Shown piece by piece: positions 7,575 to 15,054 of a stretch of 64,000 bases of DNA. Under the pieces are notes generated by a model. The model made no database searches and was not told the DNA's origin. It worked only from the letters and a program-made list of their open reading frames with translations. Origin of the DNA: Salinibacterium sp. UTAS2018 (GTDB lineage Bacteria > Actinomycetota > Actinomycetes > Actinomycetales > Microbacteriaceae); NCBI RefSeq assembly GCF_004118935.1, contig NZ_CP035375.1:1364001-1428000 (forward strand), given 5' to 3'. The stretch's first letter is position 1; each line of letters starts with the position of its first letter. A program made the translations under genes and the position numbers.

Positions 7575-8477
7575 TTACGCGCTTTCGAAGACCACAATCG
7601 GGTCGGTGGTTGGCGCATCAGAGCCGCCCTTGGGTTCGATCGTGACACCCACAACATCACCGATAGCCATATCGCCATCGAGCACACGCCAGGTGGGGCC
7701 ATCGTCAGCAGCATTCATGAGGCCGGCCGGGCGAGCGCCCGCCTCGTCGATGTACCAGAGCTCATAGACCTGGTCGGCGGGCAAAGCCTCAAGACCATCC
7801 ACGATGACAGCGGATGACGCGAGCTCCCCCGACCACACGAAGGTCGCCGTGGCGCCCCCCGCAACGGTAGATACGAGACGCTGTGAATCGCTGGCGGCGT
7901 TGATCGCCGCGAGTTGGTCTGCCTGAGCAACCGCAAAACTTGACTGCTCAACTGACGTGCGGCCGATTGATTCGGCAACAACTCCACCGGTAACGATAAG
8001 TGCCACTGCCGCGGCGACAGCCGCCAACGCAGTCGCCGGACGCGTGAACCAGCGAGCCTGGGCCTTGCGCTCCGCGGGTGTTGCCGGGGCAGCAGCCGAG
8101 GTGCTCGACTGCTCAGCCGAATCGTCAGCCGCGAGCGAAACCGAAGCCGCCAGAGGCGTGACGTTGGAGAGAGGCGCGGATGCGTCATCCACGCTGCTCG
8201 ACGTATCGTCAGTCGCTACAGCGACGTCTGCCTCGCGCGGCAATTGCGGAGTCTGCGCAATCATCGCCATGAGGTTTGCCTTGAGGGCAGGGGGCGGCGT
8301 GACCGGGTCAATAGCCATTCCGAGCGCCACCGCCGTGTCAGACAACTCGGTGGTTTCGGTGCGGGTTTCGTGGGAAGCAGCGAGGTGCTTCTCGAATGCT
8401 TCGCGCTCTTCTGGGCTCAACGCGTTGAGAGCGTAAGCGCCAGACTGGGCGGCGATGTCGTCGTTGCGGTCGTTCAT
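7575..8477 (-). CDS. rskA: Anti-sigma-K factor RskA
   Basis: Membrane-bound anti-sigma factor that holds SigK at the membrane. In the 300-residue protein an N-terminal helical sigma-binding part (about 1-75, ending in MAMIAQTPQLP) is followed by an Ala/Ser-rich linker. A single helix (about 149-170, ALAAVAAAVALIVTGGVVA) leads to an external RskA domain (about 190-300) with the family pattern QVYELWYIDEAGARPAGL. It overlaps the sigK stop by four bases (ATGA), the usual stoichiometric coupling. Release presumably needs proteolysis, as for mycobacterial RskA. Confidence 0.9.
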   Translation of the reverse strand: MNDRNDDIAAQSGAYALNALSPEEREAFEKHLAASHETRTETTELSDTAVALGMAIDPVTPPPALKANLMAMIAQTPQLPREADVAVATDDTSSSVDDASAPLSNVTPLAASVSLAADDSAEQSSTSAAAPATPAERKAQARWFTRPATALAAVAAAVALIVTGGVVAESIGRTSVEQSSFAVAQADQLAAINAASDSQRLVSTVAGGATATFVWSGELASSAVIVDGLEALPADQVYELWYIDEAGARPAGLMNAADDGPTWRVLDGDMAIGDVVGVTIEPKGGSDAPTTDPIVVFESA

Positions 8478-9082
8478 GATGCCACCCCCATTTCGTCGCG
8501 TAAGCGGATCATTCCATCACGTAGTCGGGTTTTTACAGTGCCAACGGGAACCTTGAGCATGGTCGCCACCTCACTGTGGCTATAGCCGCCGTAATACGCA
8601 AGGGAGACAGCTTGGCGCTGGAGTTCTGTCAGTCGGGACATGGCCTTCTCTACCCTTTCGTGTTCGAGTCGGACTTCAATGGTTTCTGAGACGTGATCGT
8701 AGTCCGGGTTGTGATCACGGATGCCGATACGAACGTCGCGGTCGCGAGACGACTGCGATGCACGTACACGGTCAACAGTTCGGCGGTGAGCCATCGTGAG
8801 AATCCAACTCACCGCTGCACCCTTATTCGCATCGAATCGGGTTGCGGTTTGCCAAATCTCTAAGAAGATTTCTTGCATTACTTCTTCGGACTGCGAATGG
8901 TCGCGCAGGAGCCTCTTGACGAGTCCAAAAACTCGAGGGGCCATCTGGTCGTACAGTTCGCTAAATGCGGCCTGATCTCCAGTGGCGACACGCTCTAATA
9001 GGTCTTGCGGGCTCGTGGCAGGCACGCCCGAATCTTCGGGCGTTACGCCGACATCAGCTTCACGAGACATAAGGTCAAGCAT
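8474..9082 (-). CDS. sigK: ECF RNA polymerase sigma factor SigK
   Basis: An extracytoplasmic-function sigma factor of 202 residues. Region 2 lies at about 40-105 (AFSELYDQMAPRVFGLVKRL, then MQEIFLEIW and SWILTMAHRRTVDRVR). Region 4 lies at about 148-198, with the helix-turn-helix HSEVATMLKVPVGTVKTRLR. The first ATG has an AGGAAC ribosome site; the second, four codons on, has none. It contains no cysteine, so the disulphide switch described for mycobacterial SigK cannot operate. RskA follows directly, and the nearby copper/redox genes are plausible targets. Confidence 0.9.
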   Translation of the reverse strand: MLDLMSREADVGVTPEDSGVPATSPQDLLERVATGDQAAFSELYDQMAPRVFGLVKRLLRDHSQSEEVMQEIFLEIWQTATRFDANKGAAVSWILTMAHRRTVDRVRASQSSRDRDVRIGIRDHNPDYDHVSETIEVRLEHERVEKAMSRLTELQRQAVSLAYYGGYSHSEVATMLKVPVGTVKTRLRDGMIRLRDEMGVAS

Positions 9083-9265
9083 GACAGGTTCCTGTGCTCC
9101 TTCATCGCAGTTCGTAGGGTTCAGCAGCGAATCTTCAGTCAGTGGATGCGGGGCCGACGCTGGTTGTCATCGGTTGCTTTCACTGGTGGGTAATTCGGTG
9201 CCCTTGCGCAAAGGGTTTGGTCGTGTGCCGAAGTAGCCGTCGAGAACATTCAGCGGCGAGAAACA

Positions 9266-9295
9266 GGGCACGGAGGGGCACGGATGGGCTCGGAG
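9266..9295. repeat. Three tandem 10-base repeats
   Basis: GGGCACGGAG, GGGCACGGAT and GGGCTCGGAG stand head to tail. The 10-base period would place identical edges on one face of the helix, so a protein-binding array is possible. A chance low-complexity run is the alternative. Confidence 0.5.
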
Positions 9296-9313
9296 AGGCG
9301 CGCTGAGGGCGCT

Positions 9314-9398
9314 AAAAAGCCGGGCCACAGAGAACGCCTCACGACGCAGGGCCGCTCTAAGCGGCTAATTTTGGAGCCCGGGGTTACTGTGGCCCGGC
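9314..9398 (-). ncRNA. Candidate structured small RNA with own terminator
   Basis: Read on the minus strand, a perfect 12-bp stem (9398-9387 with 9330-9319) encloses two hairpins: GCCGC-TTAGA-GCGGC (9365-9351) and GCGTC-GTGA-GGCGT (9347-9334, GNRA-type loop, two G-U pairs). Five Ts (9318-9314) follow the closing strand. A TACACT box (9411-9406) lies so that transcription would begin at the first base of the stem. Together these look like a short RNA of about 85 bases with promoter, three-way junction and terminator. No clear -35 is present, and I do not recognise a known RNA family. Confidence 0.5.
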
Positions 9399-9583
9399 GA
9401 TGAAAAGTGTAGCAAAAGCGCACCTGAGTGTGCGCTGAGGCAGCTCACACACCTCGAATCGCGCGCATCCCCGAGCGATTTGATCTTTTTTAGCGATTCG
9501 GGCGTGTGCGTGTGCAAATATCGATAAAGCCGATACTTGCTCGGCAACATCCGCGTGACCGCGAAGATCGCTTGGAGAATGCG

Positions 9584-10795
9584 ATGAAACAAAAGCCGTT
9601 ACCCGCCGACCCCATGATCCGCGAGCTCGTGCGCCAAGCCCGACAATCGACCATGAGCCGACGCACTCTGCTCTCGGGGGCCGCAGCCGGCGCGACGGGA
9701 CTGGCACTCGCCGCCTGTGCCCCCAGCTCCCGCAACGGCCTGACCGCTGCCGAAGACACGAGCGAAACCAACAGCACCGTGCGGTGGGACAACTGGGCAC
9801 TCTACGTCGACGTCAACGATGACGGCACCTACCCGACGATCGACGCCTTCACCGCCCAGACCGGAATCAACGTCGTGTACAACGAGGTCGTAGACGACAA
9901 CAACACTTATTACGCGGACGTCAACGGCCGGCTCTCGCTCGGTCAGGACATCGGAACTGACGTCGTGTGTCTCACCGACTGGATTGTGGCCCGCCTCATT
10001 CGATTCGGCTACATCCAAAAGCTCGATCACGCCAACATCCCCAATATTGCCAACTTGCTCCCGGCGCTCAAAGATGTTGATTTCGACCCCGGGCGGGAGA
10101 TGAGCGTTCCCTACCAAGGTGGATTTGCGGGGATCGCCTGGAACAAGGAACAGTTGCCCGCTGGACTGCGTTCAGTTCAGGATCTATGGAACCCTGAGCT
10201 CAAAGGTCGCGTAGGCGCGCTCTCGGAAATGCGCGACACCATGGGACTCATCATGCTGGATCAGGGCGTGGATATCTCGGGCGACTGGGGCGTCGACGAA
10301 TACGACACCGCTTTAGAGGAACTCAGTAAGCAGGTCTCCGCCGGCCAAATTCTGAACTTCTCCGGAAACTCCTACATGGACGACCTCATTAGCGGCGCCA
10401 CGGTCGCCGCAATCGTGTGGTCAGGCGACATCGTCCAGCTCAATGCTGAGCACGGCGACAAGTGGGGTTTCGCCGTTCCCGAGGCGGGCGGAGCAATCTG
10501 GAACGACAACTTCATGGTGCCGATTGGCAGCCCCGCAAAGTCGAACGTAGAAGAACTCATTAATTACTACTACGACCCGGCTGTTGCCGCTGAGGTCGCC
10601 GCCTACGTGAACTACATCACGCCAGTAGCGGGCGCCAAAGAAGCGGCGGCAGCGATCGACCCCGCGCTCGCCAACAACACCCTCATTTTTCCGGATGACG
10701 ACATGCTCGCTCGTTCCTACGTCTTTCGCGGACTCGACAGTTCAGAAGAACAGACCTTCAACACGGCGTTCCAGCGGGTGCTGCTCGGTTCTTAA
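9584..10795 (+). CDS. Spermidine/putrescine-type ABC substrate-binding lipoprotein (PotD-like, orphan)
   Basis: Extracytoplasmic binding protein of the polyamine (PotD/PotF) type. The ATG at 9584 has a GGAG site and gives 403 residues. The N-terminus has a twin-arginine signal (SRRTLLSGAA) and a lipobox LALAAC (Cys45), so it is probably Tat-exported and lipidated. Typical PotD stretches are WDNWALYVD near residue 68, YYADVNGRLSLG near 111, and WNDNFMVPIGSPAKSNVEELINYYYDP near 305-331, cited here in parts. No permease or ATPase gene accompanies it, so it must use a transporter encoded elsewhere or act alone. Confidence 0.85.
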   Translation: MKQKPLPADPMIRELVRQARQSTMSRRTLLSGAAAGATGLALAACAPSSRNGLTAAEDTSETNSTVRWDNWALYVDVNDDGTYPTIDAFTAQTGINVVYNEVVDDNNTYYADVNGRLSLGQDIGTDVVCLTDWIVARLIRFGYIQKLDHANIPNIANLLPALKDVDFDPGREMSVPYQGGFAGIAWNKEQLPAGLRSVQDLWNPELKGRVGALSEMRDTMGLIMLDQGVDISGDWGVDEYDTALEELSKQVSAGQILNFSGNSYMDDLISGATVAAIVWSGDIVQLNAEHGDKWGFAVPEAGGAIWNDNFMVPIGSPAKSNVEELINYYYDPAVAAEVAAYVNYITPVAGAKEAAAAIDPALANNTLIFPDDDMLARSYVFRGLDSSEEQTFNTAFQRVLLGS

Positions 10796-10869
10796 TATCC
10801 AAGGCCTGACTTGCGAGCCGCGGCTAGGCTTCACCACTGCGGCTGGGCTTGCCCGCTGCGGCACGGGTC

Positions 10870-11499
10870 TCAGTCGAGCGAGCCGGCGCGAAATAGTTTT
10901 GCGCACGCCGTGAACTCGGTCGCCATCCGGGCGTATCGATCGGCTCGGGTAGTGAGTTCGCTCGCGCGTTCCGGGTTGAGCAGTTCCTGATCGTCAGCGA
11001 CGCTTCCCGCGCCCGAAGCAAGGATGCGGCTGAAGGATGCTGCGCGATCGAGGGCAACACCGAAGTCGCCATCAAAAAGGCCGCGCAGAATCTGATCCGC
11101 CAGATCTTTGATCTCGTTCGGGCCCGTGGGATTCACTGCTCCCGTGACGGCAGCGTCAATTGTGGCGAGAGTGTCAATGCCGCGTTGAAAGAGCAGGCTT
11201 GTACCGACCGCATCCTGCTGGATGACGGCACGCAGCAAATAGATACGCCAGAGCGCGCCCGGTAGGCTGCCGGCGCTCGATCGCGACCACAACTCGGCGA
11301 GAGCATCGATACCGTTTTGGTCGGTATAGGCGATGATTCGCTCGAGTACGGCAGGGTCATCCGAGTTTCGTGCACCTTCAAGCAGCGCGTGGGCTGTATC
11401 GTGGGCAGCGCGCATTATTTGGGCCGGATCTTGTCCGCCTTCGTATGTGTCAAACTTATCTGTCGAGTACTGCGTGGGCTTATGGAAATTTTCGGCCAT
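10870..11499 (-). CDS. Conserved hypothetical helical protein
   Basis: I do not recognise the family. The 209-residue protein is soluble, predicted largely helical and rich in Ala, Asp and Glu, without signal or membrane segments. Notable stretches are HDTAHALLEGARN (near 33-45), WRIYLLRAVIQQDAV near residue 83 and a C-terminal part with FTACAKLFRAGSLD. The ATG is preceded by a weak purine stretch (GATCTTATGG). It ends convergently with the binding lipoprotein and is read away from tRNA-Lys. Codon use is like its neighbours. Confidence 0.6.
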   Translation of the reverse strand: MAENFHKPTQYSTDKFDTYEGGQDPAQIMRAAHDTAHALLEGARNSDDPAVLERIIAYTDQNGIDALAELWSRSSAGSLPGALWRIYLLRAVIQQDAVGTSLLFQRGIDTLATIDAAVTGAVNPTGPNEIKDLADQILRGLFDGDFGVALDRAASFSRILASGAGSVADDQELLNPERASELTTRADRYARMATEFTACAKLFRAGSLD

Positions 11500-11524
11500 A
11501 AGATCACGGTACGCTTAACATGTA

Positions 11525-11597
11525 GGGCCTGTAGCTCAGTTGGTAGAGCATCGGACTTTTAATCCGCGGGTCCCGGGTTCGAGTCCCGGCGGGCCCA
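11525..11597 (+). tRNA. tRNA-Lys (anticodon TTT)
   Basis: The 73-base cloverleaf has acceptor strands GGGCCTG and CGGGCCC, D-arm AGCTCAGTTGGTAGAGC, anticodon loop CTTTTAA with TTT at 11558-11560, and T-arm CCCGGGTTCGAGTCCCGG. The discriminator is A11597. The CCA end is not encoded (CAT follows), so it is added after transcription. Confidence 0.97.
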
Positions 11598-11661
11598 CAT
11601 TTTTCTTCGCTCACACGAGCACGTGATGCGATTCTTTGCGGCTGTCACAGCCGCCCGCGAT

Positions 11662-11667
11662 TAGGCT
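11662..11667 (+). promoter_or_regulatory. Candidate -10 box (TAGGCT) for leaderless gene
   Basis: TAGGCT ends seven bases before the ATG at 11675, and no ribosome site is visible. The spacing puts the transcript start at or next to the ATG. Confidence 0.45.
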
Positions 11668-11674
11668 CCTGACT

Positions 11675-12151
11675 ATGGAGTTACGGGACGCTGCGGGATC
11701 GGACTATCTCAGTCTCGAGCCCATGTCCTACCAATTCGAGGATGTGCACACCGATCCCTACGAAGCCAACTGGCTGCTGATCGACGGGCGTGCGCGATGC
11801 GGCTCCGAGGAGTGGAATTTTCTCGAGCCTTGTTTACTGGTGGAGGAGGCCCGCAGCCTCGGCACCTGGTTGATGCGCGCTGCTCGTGGGCTTATCGAGC
11901 CACTGGCTGCGGACGGCATGGATTCGCTGCAGCCCACTCAGACCCACCTCGAACCGAACCTCGGATTCGGCGTTGTGAGCTTCGATCCGGCTGCCGTCGT
12001 TCTCCGTGTGTTTCTCTGGCTCGAGTCGCAACCGCCGAGCGTGACGAGTGAGCGGGAGTTTTACATGGATCTTACGATCGGCCCGCGTGACCTGCGGCAC
12101 GCCGTCGCCGAGTGGGAGGCGGAGCTCGCCGAGTTTCCTGCCCGCGCCTAA
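11675..12151 (+). CDS. WapI-like immunity-family protein (hypothetical)
   Basis: A 158-residue soluble protein. The stretch YEANWLLIDGRARCG followed by WNFLEPCLLVEEARSLGTWL (residues about 29-65) resembles the DANWL / W..DPCLL..E...L..WL pattern of proteins annotated as WapI-family immunity or uncharacterised ligand-binding proteins. I recall the pattern rather than having searched for it. The ATG at 11675 is chosen because a TAGGCT box ends seven bases upstream; a TTG 39 bases earlier lacks support. No toxin gene is adjacent, so a role in immunity is not shown. It lies just after tRNA-Lys, a common integration spot. Confidence 0.5.
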   Translation: MELRDAAGSDYLSLEPMSYQFEDVHTDPYEANWLLIDGRARCGSEEWNFLEPCLLVEEARSLGTWLMRAARGLIEPLAADGMDSLQPTQTHLEPNLGFGVVSFDPAAVVLRVFLWLESQPPSVTSEREFYMDLTIGPRDLRHAVAEWEAELAEFPARA

Positions 12152-12200
12152 CGTCGTGGCCACTGTTTACTTCATCCGCACCCTCGCTAAGGAGCTAGCC

Positions 12201-13055
12201 ATGTCATCCTCTCCCCTTCGCATCGCCGTCACGGGCGGAAATGGCAAGCTCGGGCGCGCGACCGTTGCCGGCTTGCGTGCCGCCGGCCACACGGTGATCG
12301 TGCTCGACATGGCTGGCCCTGATCGCACTCAGTTCACGCACGTCGAGCTCACTGACTACGGCCAAGTGGTGGATGCTCTCGCTGGTGTCAATGACCGGCA
12401 TGAGGGTCTGGATGCCGTTGCTCACCTCGGCGCGATCCCCGCACCAGGCCTGTGGTCGGATGCGGCCACCTTCCACAACAATATGAACGCGACCTTCAAC
12501 GTCTTTCAGGCGTGCAAGCGACTCGGCATTAAGACGATCGCCTACGCCTCAAGCGAGACCGTGCTTGGGCTGCCGTTCGAGACTCCCCCGCCGTACATCC
12601 CGCTCGACGAGGAGTACGAGACACGCCCCGAGTCGACCTACTCGATGGTGAAGCACCTCGAAGAAGAGATGGCGCAGAAGTTTGTGCGCTGGGACCCCAC
12701 CCTCAGCATCACCGCACTCCGGTTCTCTAACGTGATGGACCCCGCCGATTACGCCGAGTTTCCGAGCTTCGATGCGGATGCCCGGCAGCGGTCGTGGAAC
12801 CTCTGGGGTTACATCGATGCTCGCGACGGCGCCAACGCCATCCGTCGGGCTCTGGAAACCTCCCGCCCCGGCTACGACGTCTTCAACATCTTTGCCGCCG
12901 ACACCGTTATGACCCGCCCCAATGCGGAGTTGCTCGCCGAAGTGTTCCCCGGCGTGGAAGTTCGCGGCGAGCTCGGAGTCAACACGTCGCTCACGTCGAT
13001 CGCCAAAGCCGAGCGGTTGCTCGGCTGGGTGCCGCAGCACAGCTGGCGGGACTAG
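12201..13055 (+). CDS. NAD(P)-dependent sugar epimerase/dehydratase family protein
   Basis: An extended short-chain dehydrogenase of 284 residues. The nucleotide-binding TGGNGKLGR lies at residue 10. The active-site serine region is YASSETVLG, and the catalytic YxxxK is in STYSMVKHLEEE (near residue 147-157). ATG at 12201 has an AAGGAG site. A late motif (RPGYDVFNIFAADT) is typical of NAD-dependent epimerases that act on nucleotide sugars or uronic acids. The substrate cannot be told from sequence, and no sugar operon surrounds it. Confidence 0.85.
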   Translation: MSSSPLRIAVTGGNGKLGRATVAGLRAAGHTVIVLDMAGPDRTQFTHVELTDYGQVVDALAGVNDRHEGLDAVAHLGAIPAPGLWSDAATFHNNMNATFNVFQACKRLGIKTIAYASSETVLGLPFETPPPYIPLDEEYETRPESTYSMVKHLEEEMAQKFVRWDPTLSITALRFSNVMDPADYAEFPSFDADARQRSWNLWGYIDARDGANAIRRALETSRPGYDVFNIFAADTVMTRPNAELLAEVFPGVEVRGELGVNTSLTSIAKAERLLGWVPQHSWRD

Positions 13056-13076
13056 CTCAGCCTGACAGCCCTGTCG

Positions 13077-13931
13077 CTACAGGGCACCCACGCCCGCGAT
13101 CATCGCCGCCGAGATCGTCGGCAAAACGTAGTTGTAGGCCACGAGGGCGACCGCTATGGCGGCGGCGCTTGCCCACACCACTCGCACGATCCGCGCGCGA
13201 GTGTCTTCGCCCTTGAGGTCAGCGAAGCGATCGATAGCGGTTGCATCGATCGAAAGTTCCGCAGTCGGGTGCCAGGTTCGAGCCTCAGTCGCAGCGTCGA
13301 CAATTCGCGAGAGTTCGACCGGGGCCAGCACGGCCCTGCGCCGCTTCAGCCACCGAGGGAGAGCGCGCGCATCCATGATGCTGACGTCCGCGGGTCTCTG
13401 CTTGAAAGCGAAGGATGCCGGTTCGACGATTGCCACAATCGGATGCACGTCCACGGCGACGCCAGCGGCCTTCGCCAACAGCGCGGCCGCGCGCTTTGCT
13501 TCGTGGCGGGAGTTCCGGAGGTGGTCCGTTTTCTGGCCCGCCACCATGAGTATGCGTTCGCCGACCCAGATCTTTTTGCCGGGATGGCGCTTGGTGTTGA
13601 TGGTGAACACACCGGGCGGCCCGATCACCACGTGATCGATATCGCTGTCGCCTGATCCCACGGGGACGGCGTGTAGAACAGTCCACTCGGGCCCCAGCTG
13701 CGCGAGCAGTCTCCCCACGGCACGCTCTCCGATCGCCCCTGAAAACCAGCTTTGGGCATCCGGATGAACCGGCCTGAAGCCGAAAATGCGACGAAACAGC
13801 GAACGCTGCGCCATCGTTTCCTGAACCCGAAACAGCTCCGCTATGACCGAGTAAGCCGCGGGCCGATTGGTGAGATCAGTTGGCGCTGCCGGCCGAGAAA
13901 CGGGTCGGGCAGCGCGTAGTTCGTCAGTCAT
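13077..13931 (-). CDS. NERD (nuclease-related) domain membrane protein
   Basis: A 284-residue protein with a NERD domain at about residues 65-175. The start GAIGERAVGRLLAQL and the core DIDHVVIGPPGVFTINTK carry the Glu, Asp and Lys arrangement of PD-(D/E)XK-like nucleases. A C-terminal hydrophobic stretch (about 253-280) would anchor it in the membrane with the domain inside. NERD proteins are linked to DNA processing, but their roles are poorly known. It ends 22 bases from the forward epimerase and is read convergently with it. Confidence 0.85.
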   Translation of the reverse strand: MTDELRAARPVSRPAAPTDLTNRPAAYSVIAELFRVQETMAQRSLFRRIFGFRPVHPDAQSWFSGAIGERAVGRLLAQLGPEWTVLHAVPVGSGDSDIDHVVIGPPGVFTINTKRHPGKKIWVGERILMVAGQKTDHLRNSRHEAKRAAALLAKAAGVAVDVHPIVAIVEPASFAFKQRPADVSIMDARALPRWLKRRRAVLAPVELSRIVDAATEARTWHPTAELSIDATAIDRFADLKGEDTRARIVRVVWASAAAIAVALVAYNYVLPTISAAMIAGVGAL

Positions 13932-14121
13932 TCTTCCCCCACGAGCACTCCCCTGAGCACCTTCAAAACGAGGCTATCTCGCTTGTGACTCTCGACCGCG
14001 CTGATAACGCCCCCAAACCGGGTCACACCATCCGACCCCGATCCGCAGAAACCGGGGGACGGTGCGCAACTTGCCGCACGATGTTCACCGCGCATCCATG
14101 TTCGGGTGCTGGACTACGCCC

Positions 14122-15039
14122 ATGACCGGCTACGTGTCGCAGTACCCTCGACCCGACCACTACGTGTTACATCTCAGCGACGTGCACCTTCTGGCTGGTG
14201 GTCGGCGCCTGTATGACAGTCTCGACAGTGAAACCAAATTGCGGCAATTGTTTGCCGAGCTCGAAGCATCCGGGTCACGCCCCGAAGCAATCGTGATCAC
14301 AGGCGACCTCGCTGACAAGGGAGAAGCTGCCGCCTACCGTGCGCTCCGTGAGATCGTTGAGCCTGTCGCCCACCGCCTCGGCGCCCAAGTGGTGTGGGTC
14401 ATGGGCAACCACGACGACCGCAGCACCTTTACGACCACCCTTCTTGACGAGCCCGCCACCACAGCGCCCATCGACCGCGTGGTGAACGTGAATGGATTGC
14501 GCATCATTGCGCTCGACTCGACCGTTCCGGGCGCCCACCATGGCGATATTTCGGATGCCCAGCTGCTGTGGTTGCAGAACGAACTCGCCACCCCGGCACC
14601 CCACGGCACCATTCTCGCCATGCACCACCCTCCGGTACCCACCGTGCTCGATCTTGCCGTCACGGTCGAACTGCGCTCCCAAAAAGAACTCGCCGCAGTG
14701 ATTCGCGGCAGCGACATCCGCAGCATCATTGCCGGCCACCTGCACTACTCGACAACCGCCACGTTTGCCGGCATCCCCGTCTCAGTAGCATCAGCGACTT
14801 GCTACACGCAAGACCTCAACGTGCCCGTCGGCGGTACGCGCGGTCGGGATGGTGCCCAGTCGTTCAACCTCGTGCACGTCTATGACGAAACAGTGCTGCA
14901 CTCGGTCGTGCCACTGGGCGACTATGGCAGCCTGTCGTACGTCACGCCGGAGGAAACCGCCGGAATTTTGGAGCGCGAAGGAATCACCATCGCGCCGCCC
15001 ATCAACCCGCACGTCGTGCCCGCCACCGTCGCGGTATAG
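14122..15039 (+). CDS. Calcineurin-like phosphoesterase (CpdA-type 3',5'-cyclic-nucleotide phosphodiesterase)
   Basis: A class III cyclic-nucleotide phosphodiesterase-like metalloenzyme with all family metal motifs: LHLSDVHLL (near residue 14), [11 protein letters not shown] (near 50), VMGNHDDRS (near 93) and the late IIAGHLHYS (near 207). It is likely soluble with a two-metal centre. ATG at 14122 keeps about 12 residues before the first motif; an in-frame ATG at 14098 is possible. Substrate could be cAMP or another phosphodiester. It stands alone between a NERD gene and a convergent Stealth gene. Confidence 0.87.
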   Translation: MTGYVSQYPRPDHYVLHLSDVHLLAGGRRLYDSLDSETKLRQLFAELEASGSRPEAIVITGDLADKGEAAAYRALREIVEPVAHRLGAQVVWVMGNHDDRSTFTTTLLDEPATTAPIDRVVNVNGLRIIALDSTVPGAHHGDISDAQLLWLQNELATPAPHGTILAMHHPPVPTVLDLAVTVELRSQKELAAVIRGSDIRSIIAGHLHYSTTATFAGIPVSVASATCYTQDLNVPVGGTRGRDGAQSFNLVHVYDETVLHSVVPLGDYGSLSYVTPEETAGILEREGITIAPPINPHVVPATVAV

Positions 15040-15054
15040 ATCACGCGCGTAGCG

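Larger units (their letters stand above)
9083..9583. other. Gene-free intergenic region between sigK and the binding lipoprotein
   Basis: About 500 bases between two divergently read genes. I find no convincing protein gene. It holds a near-palindrome CCCTTGCGCAAAGGG (9201-9215), three tandem 10-mers (9266-9295), a candidate structured RNA on the minus strand (9314-9398) and a hairpin GCGCAC-ctgagt-GTGCGC (9419-9436). Promoters for sigK and for the forward gene must lie here, but none is clear. Confidence 0.7.

Noticed and set aside
9319..9398. Amber-type (CTA) tRNA reading of the plus strand
   Set aside because: A CTCTAAG loop on a GCCG stem is present, but there is no GTTCGA T-arm and no D-arm; the outer stem is 12 bp and the T-run fits the minus strand.
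10796..10869. Imperfect direct repeat GCGGCTAGGCTT / GCGGCTGGGCTT
   Set aside because: Short GC-rich repeats with mismatches, not a stable hairpin; no function could be argued.
14062..14121. Earlier start for the phosphoesterase
   Set aside because: The extra residues before 14122 add no family motif and no ribosome site.
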